NCBI RefSeq assembly: GCF_023822045.1
Contig: NZ_CP084712.1
Span: 4,337,001-4,401,000 of the forward strand
DNA from: Sphingopyxis sp. USTB-05
Lineage (GTDB): Bacteria > Pseudomonadota > Alphaproteobacteria > Sphingomonadales > Sphingomonadaceae
Direction of reading: 5' to 3'
DNA: 64,000 nucleotides
In this document: positions 28,432 to 35,743 of the stretch, piece after piece
Layout of the letters: every line of letters starts with the position of its first letter
How positions within the stretch are numbered: the stretch's first letter is position 1
Made by a program: the position numbers and the translations under genes
Notes under the pieces: model-generated
What the model was told of the DNA's origin: nothing
Database searches by the model: none
Seen by the model: the letters and a program-made list of their open reading frames with translations, nothing else

Positions 28432-28446
28432 GTTCCTATTATGTTC
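28432..28446. promoter_or_regulatory. LexA-type (SOS) box before 2H phosphoesterase paralog 1
   Basis: GTTCCTATTATGTTC, an exact match to the alphaproteobacterial LexA consensus GTTC-N7-GTTC. It lies 26-40 bases before the minus-strand start at 28406. A further GTTC follows at 28449. LexA control is inferred from the motif. Confidence 0.6.
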
Positions 28447-28475
28447 TCGTTCCAGGCGAGAGTCGAATCCTTCGG

Positions 28476-28928
28476 CTATTTGTCTTCCAGCGCCATGCGG
28501 GTGACGTGGATATAGGAGGCCTGCCAGCTATCGCCGTGACGGCGAAAGATGTCGGTGAAGCGGATGCGGACGCGGAAGGGCTTGCCGGCCGAACGTCCCG
28601 ACAAGACCGTCTCGGCGCTCGCAATGCCGGCGTCCTTGCCGAGCGGCTGGATGACGCGGTCGGTCAACGTCACCGGGTCGTAATCGTCGTCGGTCCCGGT
28701 CCAGCCGTCGATGAAAAAGGCCTTGTCATAGCGCTTGCCGCTGCCGTCGATGAAGACGAGATCGTCAGCGACCATGCGATCCAGCGCTCCACGATCCTCC
28801 GCGATCTGCGCCACGTCGAACGCGTCGGCAAAGGCGCGGAGGCTCGCCACGTCACCTGAAGGCGGGTCGTCAGCGATCGCGGGAGCCGCCATGCCGAAAA
28901 CCAGCGCAATCGCTATCGTTCCTCGCAT
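28476..28928 (-). CDS. Exported NTF2-like (SnoaL/DUF4440) protein
   Basis: A 150-residue protein with a Sec signal (MRGTIAIALVFGMAAPAIA) and a single NTF2-fold domain: VASLRAFADAFDVAQIAEDRGALDRMVADDLVFIDGSGK, then the strand pair around RFTDIFRRHGDSWQASYIHVTRM. I used the ATG at 28928; an upstream ATG 11 codons earlier (MRGGTAIGGGAMRG) would give a non-classical leader. DUF4440-type proteins bind or isomerise small molecules, but no catalytic residue set is clear. The stop lies 30 bases from the LexA-type box of the next gene. Confidence 0.82.
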   Translation of the reverse strand: MRGTIAIALVFGMAAPAIADDPPSGDVASLRAFADAFDVAQIAEDRGALDRMVADDLVFIDGSGKRYDKAFFIDGWTGTDDDYDPVTLTDRVIQPLGKDAGIASAETVLSGRSAGKPFRVRIRFTDIFRRHGDSWQASYIHVTRMALEDK

Positions 28929-28957
28929 GGCGCCTCCTCCGATCGCTGTGCCTCCCC

Positions 28958-29812
28958 TCATTGGGCGGGACGGCAGTCCTTCAACCAGATCACATGCTTA
29001 TATTCGTCGAAATCTTCGACAGTGCCGGTCAGTTTGATGCTCTTGTTCGGCTTGAGCTGGAGCGAATAGGCCGCTTGGCCCGGCGCCATATAACATACGA
29101 TGTCGGTCTTGAACGGTGCCTGGTTCGGCAGGCGGATCGCTTGTTCATACGGCTGGGGGATTTTGTAACCGACGCGGAAATCCTTGCCGTCCTTCGTCAC
29201 ATAATCGACGAGGCCGTCGATCGTGAACTGTTTCCCCTTGTAGCGGGTGAGGATACCCGCGGCGTTGCGCTCGGTATCTTTCGACACCTGCTGCGAGAAG
29301 CTGAGCGAGTTCATCTTCACCGGTGCAGCGGCCACGGTGGTCGCGGTCGCGCCCTTCTTCGCTGCGGCGGCGCCCGCCTTGCCGCCCTTGATCTGGTTGA
29401 GGATGCCGCACATCTCGGCCTTGGCGGCATCGCCGCCGACCGACTGGCCAGCGCGCAGCTTGGCCTCCATCACCACCGTCCCGATCCCGCCGGTTTGCGT
29501 CGCGGTGATCTGGATCGGAAAGGCGCGCACGGTGCCGGTCATCGGCTGTTCGATCAGCATCGAGCCATATTCGGCCTCGTCGGCCATGATGTCATAGCCC
29601 TTTGCGGCGACGATACCGCGCATCTGGCCGATCGCGACCGCGGGCGGCAGGTCGGCGACGGTCACCGCGCCGGTAAAGCGCAGCCCGGTGATCGGATTGC
29701 CCTTTTTGACAAAGGCTTCTTCGCAGGTCGCGGCGTTGGCGGTGCCGGCGACAAAAAGCAGGGCGGCCGGCGCAAGCGCGGCGGCGAGGCGGGAACGAGG
29801 GGTGATGTGCAT
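28958..29812 (-). CDS. Exported hypothetical protein
   Basis: A 284-residue periplasmic protein: Sec signal (RLAAALAPAALLFVAGTANA), a first half of alternating strands (GLRFTGAVTVADLPPAVAIGQMRGIVAAKGYDIMAD), an Ala/Lys-rich linker near residue 150 (KGGKAGAAAAKKGATATT), and a second half with KGKQFTIDGLVDYVTKDGKDFRVGYKI and KSIKLTGTVEDFDEYKHVIWLKDC, which reads like an OB-fold (tRNA_anti-like) strand pattern. Two Cys in each half could form disulfides. It is followed by the DUF4440 gene after 29 bases, probably one transcript. I do not recognise a named family. Confidence 0.78.
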   Translation of the reverse strand: MHITPRSRLAAALAPAALLFVAGTANAATCEEAFVKKGNPITGLRFTGAVTVADLPPAVAIGQMRGIVAAKGYDIMADEAEYGSMLIEQPMTGTVRAFPIQITATQTGGIGTVVMEAKLRAGQSVGGDAAKAEMCGILNQIKGGKAGAAAAKKGATATTVAAAPVKMNSLSFSQQVSKDTERNAAGILTRYKGKQFTIDGLVDYVTKDGKDFRVGYKIPQPYEQAIRLPNQAPFKTDIVCYMAPGQAAYSLQLKPNKSIKLTGTVEDFDEYKHVIWLKDCRPAQ

Positions 29813-29948
29813 GGGGGCTCCTGGATCATTATATGGTCTGCGACCTTATGTTATCTTGGCGGTCTGCCGCAGCCGGTGGTCCTCCGCAATGGCTAAGTTA
29901 CCAAGATGATGGCGCTTTGCGGGACGCGGACGCTTCGCCGATCGGCGC

Positions 29949-29979
29949 TTGACCTCAACCGGGCTTGAGATTTCATAAG
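29949..29979 (+). promoter_or_regulatory. SoxR-type operator/promoter before NAT
   Basis: A -35 TTGACC and a -10 CATAAG separated by 19 bases, the long spacer typical of MerR-family-controlled promoters, around the dyad CCTCAA-N6-TTGAGA. The E. coli SoxR site is CCTCAA-N6-TTGAGG, so eleven of twelve arm bases agree. The -10 ends 36 bases before the NAT start at 30015. No soxR gene is visible in this window. Confidence 0.7.
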
Positions 29980-30014
29980 GCGAGGGCAATTGATTCGCGA
30001 ACGGAGCCCTGTCC

Positions 30015-30893
30015 ATGCTGCACTATCCCGCTGCCTCCCCTGCCGACCTCGACGATACCAACGTCGACGCGCCTGCCGCGTCCTTCCTGACGCGCTATCT
30101 GGCGCGTATCGGCTATAGAGGACCGGTCGCGCCGACGCTCGACGTGCTGACCGCGTTACAGGCGGCGCATATCGCGGCGATCCCGTTCGAGGCGATCGAC
30201 GCGCTGACCGGCGCCGGGATCGACATCGGCGCCGACGCCATCGACGCCAAGCTGATCGGGCAGCGGCGCGGCGGCTATTGTTTCGAGCAGAATGGCCTGT
30301 TCCTGCGTGTGTTGCAGGCGATCGGCTTCGACGCAGAGGGGTTGCTCGGTCGTGTGCGCTGGCTGCTTCCCGACGATGCGCCGCCGACGCCGCGCACGCA
30401 TATGGTCGTGCGGGTGAAGCTCGACGGCCGGCCTTGGCTTGCTGACGTCGGCTTCGGCTCGGCGGTGCCGCCGCAGCCACTTGCGATGGACAGCGAGGAA
30501 CCGCAGCCGACGCGCCACGAACGCTATCATATTATACGGCAGGGGAGCGAATGGCAGGTGGCAGCTTCGATCGAGGGCGAATGGCGGACGCTCTACCGTA
30601 TCGAAAACATATCGCCGCCCGCGATCGATTATGAGCTTGGCAACTGGTACACATCGGCGCATCCGGGCTCGCATTTCCGGCATCAGCTCATTGCCGCGCG
30701 TACGACCGCCGACGCGCGCTATGGCCTGCGCGACAACCGGCTGACGGTGCGGCTGGCTGACGGGCGGACCGACCGGCGCTATCTGACCGCCGACGAGATC
30801 GAGCGCACGCTGTCCGAGATTTTCCTGCTGCCGGTGCGGCGTCACTGGCGCGCGGCGATCGAGCGGGCGGCGACCGCTGAGATAATCGGCTAG
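30015..30893 (+). CDS. nat: Arylamine N-acetyltransferase
   Basis: Cytosolic transferase that moves acetyl from acetyl-CoA to arylamines, hydroxylamines or hydrazines. The 292-residue product has the catalytic triad in its usual spacing: Cys89 in RRGGYCFEQN, His129 in PRTHMVVRV and Asp144 in WLADVGFGS. N-terminal extension (residues 1-25, LHYPAASPADLDD) is longer than in most bacterial NATs. A SoxR-type operator lies just upstream, suggesting induction by redox-cycling compounds (inference). The following TauD-like gene begins 73 bases later on the same strand. Confidence 0.95.
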   Translation: MLHYPAASPADLDDTNVDAPAASFLTRYLARIGYRGPVAPTLDVLTALQAAHIAAIPFEAIDALTGAGIDIGADAIDAKLIGQRRGGYCFEQNGLFLRVLQAIGFDAEGLLGRVRWLLPDDAPPTPRTHMVVRVKLDGRPWLADVGFGSAVPPQPLAMDSEEPQPTRHERYHIIRQGSEWQVAASIEGEWRTLYRIENISPPAIDYELGNWYTSAHPGSHFRHQLIAARTTADARYGLRDNRLTVRLADGRTDRRYLTADEIERTLSEIFLLPVRRHWRAAIERAATAEIIG

Positions 30894-30965
30894 TCGCACC
30901 GCGGCTTGACTCGCCGCCGCCATGGCTTTCTCATGCTTCCAAAATAACAGCAGGAGCGGAAAGCC

Positions 30966-31841
30966 ATGGCCTTTGTCGCATCGGTCGAATCGACCGCATC
31001 GCAGCGGGTTTTCGAACGTCTGACGGTCGCGCCGCTGACGCCGTCGATCGGCGCCGAAATTTCCGGAATCGATCTGGCGCAAGCGCAGGATGACGCCACG
31101 ATCGCTGAAGTCCGCGCCGCCTTGCTTGCGTACAAGGTGATCTTCTTTCGCGACCAGTTCATCACGCCCGAGCAGCATATCGCCTTTGCGCGCCGTTTCG
31201 GGCCGCTCGAAATCCACCCCGCGACGCCGAAGGGTCAGCCCAATCCCGAAGTGCTGCATATCGCGCATGGACCCGATTCGCGCGGGCGCGAGAATGAATG
31301 GCATTCGGACGTTACCTGGCGTGCCGAGCCGTCGCTGGGGTCGATCCTGCGCGCGATCGAGGTGCCCGAAGTCGGCGGCGACACGCTGTTCGCAGATATG
31401 GCGGCGGCGTTCCGCGGGCTGTCGCCCGCGATGCAGGACTGGTGCCGATCGCTGAGCGCGGTGCACGATATCGCGCGCGTCTTTGCCAAGAGGCTGGGCA
31501 AGAGCATCGAGGAATTGCACGAACAATATCCGCCGCAGCTGCATCCCGTCGTGCGCACGCACCCCGAGACCGGTGAGCAGGCGCTGTACGTCAACACCGC
31601 CTTCACCAGCCATATCGAAGGCGTGTCGGCAAAGGAGAGCGAGTGGCTGCTCGCGCATCTTTACGCCCAGGCCGCGGTGCCCGAAATCCAGTGCCGTTTT
31701 CGCTGGCGCGCGGGTTCGATCGCCTTTTGGGACAATCGCGCGGGCCAGCATTATGCGGCGTCGGACTATTTCCCCGCCGTGCGGCGGATGGAGCGGGTAA
31801 CCATCGCAGGCGACCGCCCCTTTTATCGCGACGAACGTTGA
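30966..31841 (+). CDS. TauD/TfdA-family 2-oxoglutarate dioxygenase
   Basis: A 291-residue Fe(II)/2OG dioxygenase. The iron motif is H113-S-D115 in NEWHSDVTWR, and the distal His with the 2OG-binding Arg region is in FWDNRAGQHYAASDYFPAVRRMERV. The fold otherwise follows TauD (GAEISGIDLAQ, KVIFFRDQFITPEQHIAFARRFGPLEIHP). Candidate substrates include taurine, alkyl sulfonates or aryloxyacetates; none is proven. A GGAG site precedes the ATG. The next gene starts eight bases after the stop. Confidence 0.93.
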   Translation: MAFVASVESTASQRVFERLTVAPLTPSIGAEISGIDLAQAQDDATIAEVRAALLAYKVIFFRDQFITPEQHIAFARRFGPLEIHPATPKGQPNPEVLHIAHGPDSRGRENEWHSDVTWRAEPSLGSILRAIEVPEVGGDTLFADMAAAFRGLSPAMQDWCRSLSAVHDIARVFAKRLGKSIEELHEQYPPQLHPVVRTHPETGEQALYVNTAFTSHIEGVSAKESEWLLAHLYAQAAVPEIQCRFRWRAGSIAFWDNRAGQHYAASDYFPAVRRMERVTIAGDRPFYRDER

Positions 31842-31848
31842 GGGCTGC

Positions 31849-32277
31849 GTGGCCGAACCCAAGCCCGTGCTGCTGTCGGGCGGCAATCCGCAAATCCCGA
31901 AAGGCTATGGTGATGCGCCGGTCCAGGCCTATATCGCGGCGATGCCGGGGTGGAAGTCAGCGGTCTGGAAGCGGCTCGACACGCTGATCGAAAAGACGGT
32001 TCCGGGGGTCGCGAAGGCCGTCAAATGGAACTCGCCGCTCTATGGTCCCCCGGGACAGTCGAGCGAGCCGACGCAATGGTTCCTCAGCATTCATTGCTTC
32101 GACCGCTATATCAAGGTCGCCTTCTTTCGCGGCGGGGCGCTGAACCCCGTGCCGCCGGTGGCGTCGAAAAGCGGCGACACGCGCTATTTCCATATCCATG
32201 AAGACGACAAGGTCGATGAGGCGGCGTTCGCCGACTGGGTGAAACAGGCCGCGGCGCTGCCCGGCGAGAAGATGTAA
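31849..32277 (+). CDS. DUF1801 (YdhG-like) protein, first of a tandem pair
   Basis: A 142-residue cytosolic protein starting with GTG. The DUF1801 core is KPVLLSGGNPQIPKGYGDAPVQAYIAAMPGWKSAVWKRLDTLIEKTVPGVAKAVKWNSPLYG, with VKWNxPxYG the diagnostic motif, then a C-terminal SIHCFDRYIKVAFFRGGAL. Function is unknown; the fold is a small alpha/beta layer. It follows the TauD-like gene by eight bases and precedes a second DUF1801 gene after nine bases. Confidence 0.9.
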   Translation: MAEPKPVLLSGGNPQIPKGYGDAPVQAYIAAMPGWKSAVWKRLDTLIEKTVPGVAKAVKWNSPLYGPPGQSSEPTQWFLSIHCFDRYIKVAFFRGGALNPVPPVASKSGDTRYFHIHEDDKVDEAAFADWVKQAAALPGEKM

Positions 32278-32286
32278 GGGGACGAC

Positions 32287-32682
32287 ATGGCGGCGGATCT
32301 GATCGACGCGAAGATTGCAGGGCTCGGCGACTGGCGCGGGGCGACACTCGCGAAGCTGCGCGCGCTGATTCATGCCGCCGACGCAGAGGTTGAGGAGACG
32401 GTCAAATGGCAGAAGCCGTCCAACCCCGCTGGCGTGCCGGTGTGGGAACATGCGGGCATCCTCTGCACGGGTGAAACCTATAAGGACAAGGTCAAGCTGA
32501 CCTTTGCCAAGGGCGCGGCGCTCGCCGACCCGAAACAGCTGTTCAATTCGAGCCTCGACGGCAACGCGCGGCGCGCGATCGATCTGTTCGAGGGCGACGA
32601 GGTAGACGAGGCGGCGTTCAAGGCGCTGATCCGCGCGGCGGTCGAGGCGAACCTCGAAAAGCCGGCGAAAGCGAAAAAGTAG
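32287..32682 (+). CDS. DUF1801 (YdhG-like) protein, second of a tandem pair
   Basis: A 131-residue DUF1801 protein: MAADLIDAKIAGLGDWRGAT, then LIHAADAEVEETVKWQKPSNPAGVPVWEHAGILCTGETYKDKVKLTFAKGAAL. It is similar in layout but clearly diverged from its neighbour, with the VKW-x-PS variant of the core motif and a Lys-rich C-terminal tail (KPAKAKK). The pair probably arose by duplication and is transcribed with the TauD-like gene. Function unknown. Confidence 0.9.
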   Translation: MAADLIDAKIAGLGDWRGATLAKLRALIHAADAEVEETVKWQKPSNPAGVPVWEHAGILCTGETYKDKVKLTFAKGAALADPKQLFNSSLDGNARRAIDLFEGDEVDEAAFKALIRAAVEANLEKPAKAKK

Positions 32683-32749
32683 CGCGAAGCAGTGGTGGCA
32701 GGGAGCGTGCCCCGTCGCGCACGGCCGGCGGCCCGCTGGAAGTCACCGG

Positions 32750-33289
32750 CTAGGCGGCCCGGCAGAATCCGCGTTCGCCGCCGGGCAATGGCCAGCGGCC
32801 GTGCACGATATGGCGTGCCTGGCTGGTTACGCTTTCGACAAGGAGCATCTCCGTCGCGGTCCATTCGATCGGATCGATCGCTTCGGCGCCGAGATCATCG
32901 CCGCGATAGTTGATCGTGACGTGAAGCTCGGGCGGCAGGTTGAATTCCTTGAAGCCATGCCGGTGAAAATATTCGGCAAGCTGCCGCTGGAATTCCCATG
33001 CGGCGGAAAGCGGCGCCGAACTGCGCAGCGTCGTCGCCTTGCGGCATTCGATCCGGTCGAACCGCACGGCAAAAGCGCCGGCGTCGAAGTCGTCAAGCCC
33101 GCGGATCACAAGTTCGAGAAAGCCGGCAGGGGCTTCGGCCAGATCGCCGAACGCCGCGAGCGTCATATGCAACAGATCGACCCCGCGGCGCCGGTCGTTT
33201 CGAGACAGGGCGTCGATGCGCGCTGCGATTTCGGCCGGCGGCTTGACCATCAGATAGAGGGGGCGTCGTGCGAAAATCCTGCGCGGCAT
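32750..33289 (-). CDS. 2H phosphoesterase, paralog 2
   Basis: A 179-residue 2H phosphoesterase with catalytic motifs HMTL (His41) and HVTI (His123). The N-terminus MPRRIFARRPLYLMVKPP lines up with paralog 3 (MRARNPLYVMAKPP) better than with paralog 1, and both have RFDRIE...RKA-TLR in the middle, so 2 and 3 form a closer pair. AGGAGG precedes the ATG by eight bases. A second GTTC-N7-GTTC motif lies 54 bases upstream. Expected to act on 2',3'-cyclic or 2',5'-linked RNA or nucleotide substrates. Confidence 0.86.
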   Translation of the reverse strand: MPRRIFARRPLYLMVKPPAEIAARIDALSRNDRRRGVDLLHMTLAAFGDLAEAPAGFLELVIRGLDDFDAGAFAVRFDRIECRKATTLRSSAPLSAAWEFQRQLAEYFHRHGFKEFNLPPELHVTINYRGDDLGAEAIDPIEWTATEMLLVESVTSQARHIVHGRWPLPGGERGFCRAA

Positions 33290-33342
33290 GATCGGTTCCT
33301 CCTGATGGCGAATCGGCGGGGGTGAGAACGATCATTCTATTA

Positions 33343-33357
33343 GAACAAATAGCGAAC
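33343..33357. promoter_or_regulatory. LexA-type (SOS) box before 2H phosphoesterase paralog 2
   Basis: On the minus strand GTTCGCTATTTGTTC, exact GTTC-N7-GTTC. It lies between the ThuA stop and the phosphoesterase start, 54-68 bases before the ATG at 33289. Confidence 0.6.
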
Positions 33358-33381
33358 AAATTCCAGTGCGCAGATCGTGAA

Positions 33382-34194
33382 TCAGTCGCAGCCCGTGCCT
33401 TCCTTGCGCGCTGCCCAGCCGATCGCGCCGTCGACCATTTTGAGATGTGCGGGATCGCCCCATGCCTCGGCCTGGTGCCCGAGCGCCGAGTAGAAGATGC
33501 GCGCGCGGCCTTCGCAGCGCCACCAGATGAGCGCGTGGTCACCCATCCGCAGCCCAGGTTCGAGGCGCATTTTGGTCTCGTCGAGGCGGGCGAGGATATG
33601 CGCGTCGGCGGCGGGCGCGGCGTCCCAGCTATAATATTCGTCGGTCCACGGCCAGACCGCGGGCAGGTGGCGCGTAGCCGGATGGCTGCGGTCGGTGACG
33701 ACCAGCTTCGCCGTCTGGAATTGGTCGACGCCGCCCGGATGGCCAGTGAACCGGCCATTACCGCGCATCTTCACGAACCAGTCGGGATGGCTGCCGTCGC
33801 CCGCGCTGTGGAGGCCGACGAAGCCGCCGCCCTTTGCGATCCACGCCTGAAACGCCGCGCGCTGGTCGGGGGTGTAGATGTCGCCGCTGGCGTTGGCGAA
33901 GACGATAACGTCGAACTTGGCGAGCTGGTCGGGGTTGAACACCGCAGCATTCTCGGTCGCAAAGCTGCTCCAGCCGCGCGCCTTTACCAGCGCTTCGATC
34001 GCGGGCACCGCCTCTGCAATGCTGTCGTGGCGATAGCCGTTGGTCTTGCTGATGATCAGCACGGCGGGGCGGGAGAGTGCGGGCAGGTCGGGCGCGACGC
34101 TGTCGAAGGTCGGGGCGGGCCTGCGCGGATCGGGAGCGGCCGGGGCCTGCGCGGTCAGCAGCAGCCCCGCGGCGAGGGCGAAGAGGGCCTTCAC
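33382..34194 (-). CDS. Exported ThuA-domain protein
   Basis: A 270-residue protein with a Sec signal (KALFALAAGLLLTAQAPAA) and a ThuA domain, a glutamine-amidotransferase-like fold: VLIISKTNGYRHDSIAEAVPAIEALVKARGWSSFATENAAVFNPDQL, then VIVFANASGDIYTPDQRAAFQAWIAKGGGFVGLHSAGDGSHPDWF. ThuA proteins are linked to trehalose and sugar metabolism in rhizobia, but most exported members are uncharacterised. I chose the GTG at 34194 because it overlaps the upstream stop (GTGA); ten codons earlier there is an alternative that lacks a good signal. It is translationally coupled to the gene before it. Confidence 0.85.
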   Translation of the reverse strand: MKALFALAAGLLLTAQAPAAPDPRRPAPTFDSVAPDLPALSRPAVLIISKTNGYRHDSIAEAVPAIEALVKARGWSSFATENAAVFNPDQLAKFDVIVFANASGDIYTPDQRAAFQAWIAKGGGFVGLHSAGDGSHPDWFVKMRGNGRFTGHPGGVDQFQTAKLVVTDRSHPATRHLPAVWPWTDEYYSWDAAPAADAHILARLDETKMRLEPGLRMGDHALIWWRCEGRARIFYSALGHQAEAWGDPAHLKMVDGAIGWAARKEGTGCD

Positions 34195-34619
34195 TGCGCG
34201 GCCGTGCGCGGCTTCATGTGCCACATCGCGTTGACGATCATCCAGCGCTCGCCGAACTTACCCATGTGGAAATAGTCGACGAACCACGGCGTTTCGACGC
34301 GCACCGCGGCGGCGTCGCCGGCGACGTCGAGGATCCGGCACGAGCGGTTCCACTCGCCGCGCGGGGTCTTGAGCGCGCCGCGTTTGGTGAGGTCGACAAG
34401 TTCCTCGCGGCTCATGCGTTGCAGGCCGAGCCGCTCGTCGGGGGTGTCGCCCGTCACGCGGCGCTTGGCGAGGTCGGGGTGGAGCGCGCGTTTGACGCGT
34501 TCGGGATCGCCCTCAAGCTGGCCGTCGACATAGTCGAAGCAGGTCGCCTCGATTGCCGCGAGGTCGGTGGGCGCGGGGGTTGCGGCTGCGGCGGCGAGGG
34601 TGAGCAGGGTCGTCAGCAT
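34191..34619 (-). CDS. Exported NTF2-like protein (lumazine-binding-like)
   Basis: A 142-residue protein: short Sec signal (MLTTLLTLAAAAATPA) and a single domain DLAAIEATCFDYVDGQLEGDPERVKRALHPDLAKRRV...WFVDYFHMGKFGERWMIVNAMWHMKP. This is the 'putative lumazine-binding' NTF2-like family. Conserved HPDLAKR and the final W.IVN..W..KP are present. I used the ATG at 34619; the ORF continues far upstream out of frame with the next gene's coding region and has no signal there. Coupled to ThuA by GTGA. Confidence 0.82.
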   Translation of the reverse strand: MLTTLLTLAAAAATPAPTDLAAIEATCFDYVDGQLEGDPERVKRALHPDLAKRRVTGDTPDERLGLQRMSREELVDLTKRGALKTPRGEWNRSCRILDVAGDAAAVRVETPWFVDYFHMGKFGERWMIVNAMWHMKPRTAAQ

Positions 34620-34687
34620 CGGAGCTCCCGGATGTGCAGGATGAACGAACCAATGCGCTACATTTGTAGCGCCCTTTTGGCAAGCCG

Positions 34688-35107
34688 CTAGTCGATGATC
34701 GGCGCGCCCTCCGCCTGCAACCGCGCCAGATTGGCCTTCATCGCCGCGAGCACGTCGGGCGCATGCGGGGTCCAGCTTTCGACTTCGCCGACGATGCGAA
34801 GCGGCGACCGGCTGCGATAGCTGCGCGTCGGGTTGCCGGGGAATTTCTTGTCGGTGAGGTTGGGATCGTCGAACCAGTCGCCGGTGGGTTCGACGACATA
34901 GATGCGCTCGCGCCCTTCTCCGGCCGCCAGCTCGCAGCCCCAGATCGCCGACTCGAGTGCGGCCGAGAAATAGATCCACGACATCGGCGCGGCCTGATAA
35001 TTGCTGCCCCAGCCGACGCCAAGCAGGTCGCCGACCGCAAGGTCGGCGCGCGTGCCGTGGTAGAAGGTGGCGCCGGCGTCGGGTCCGGTGGGGGCGGGGC
35101 CGGTCAT
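34688..35107 (-). CDS. arr: Rifamycin ADP-ribosyltransferase Arr
   Basis: NAD-dependent enzyme that inactivates rifamycins by ADP-ribosylation of the ansa-chain hydroxyl. The 139-residue product matches the Arr family throughout: FYHGTRADL (His17), WIYFSAAL (Tyr46), AIWGCELAAGEGRERIYVVEPTGDWFDD and PNLTDKKFPGNPTRSYRS, with the catalytic Asp at about residue 80. All the residues commonly cited for Arr (His, Tyr, Asp) are present. ATG at 35107 overlaps the TGA of the preceding lipoprotein gene (TGATG), so it is translated in coupling. Resistance to rifampicin is likely but was not tested; some chromosomal members have other physiological roles. Confidence 0.93.
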   Translation of the reverse strand: MTGPAPTGPDAGATFYHGTRADLAVGDLLGVGWGSNYQAAPMSWIYFSAALESAIWGCELAAGEGRERIYVVEPTGDWFDDPNLTDKKFPGNPTRSYRSRSPLRIVGEVESWTPHAPDVLAAMKANLARLQAEGAPIID

Positions 35108-35661
35108 CAATATTCGTTGCGTTCGCTACGCAGCACCGCCTTGCCGCCCTTCCAGTTCACCTCGGCGGCGGGTTCGTCGGCCTTGCCCGGCGCGAAGAGT
35201 TCATAGACGACCGTCCCGTCCTCCTGCGTGCTTTCGATCACGCGCGCGGGGGCGAAGGCATCGGCGGCGGCGCCCGCGGCGGCGCGCACCGGGGCGGGCG
35301 CGTCGGCCCAGGCGATGTCGCGCTGCATCTCCACGACGCGATATTTCCCCGCCTCTTCGATCAGGTCGAGCTCGACCGGGCTGCCGTCGGGGCGCGTCCC
35401 CTCGACATCGTAGAAGATCTTGCCGTCACGCTCCTTGCGCTCGGTCTCGGCGATTTTCATGCCGGGTACCCGGGCGAGCACGGCATCGCGGACGCCGGGG
35501 GGTATGTCGGCCGCGGCGATCGTGTCGACCTTGGCCTTGGGTCCTTCGGCGAGCACCGATTTTTCGGGTGCGCCCTCCGGTGCCTGTGCGGGCGCCTCCG
35601 CCTTGCCGCATCCGGCGAGCGCCAGCACCGCAACCATCGTCAGCCAAGCCTGTCCACGCAT
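35107..35661 (-). CDS. PepSY-like lipoprotein
   Basis: A 184-residue predicted lipoprotein (signal MRGQAWLTMVAVLALAGC, lipobox Cys18). After a Pro/Ala-rich linker it has a repeated strand pattern, IPPGVRDAVLARVPGMKIAETERKERDGKIFYDVEGTRPDGSPVELDLIEEAGKYRVVEMQRDI, typical of PepSY/YkuD-inhibitor-like domains. The ATG at 35661 was chosen; upstream of it the reading is in the shadow of the CxxC gene. Its stop overlaps the arr start by one base, so lipoprotein and Arr are one transcript. Confidence 0.82.
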   Translation of the reverse strand: MRGQAWLTMVAVLALAGCGKAEAPAQAPEGAPEKSVLAEGPKAKVDTIAAADIPPGVRDAVLARVPGMKIAETERKERDGKIFYDVEGTRPDGSPVELDLIEEAGKYRVVEMQRDIAWADAPAPVRAAAGAAADAFAPARVIESTQEDGTVVYELFAPGKADEPAAEVNWKGGKAVLRSERNEY

Positions 35662-35743
35662 CGCCGCTCTCCCAATATCGCCAGAGACCGCCAGCCTATC
35701 GGCGCCGCGCCGCCAAGTCGAGCCGCGTGCGGTTCGCGCTTGC

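Noticed and set aside
28430..28470. GTTCTCGTTCC...TCGAATCC as a possible tRNA T-arm
   Set aside because: No acceptor or anticodon stem can be built around it; it is a LexA-type box followed by the end of the NTF2-like gene.
32287..32682. Frame fusion of the two DUF1801 genes
   Set aside because: Each has its own start and stop with a nine-base gap; no frameshift is needed to read either.
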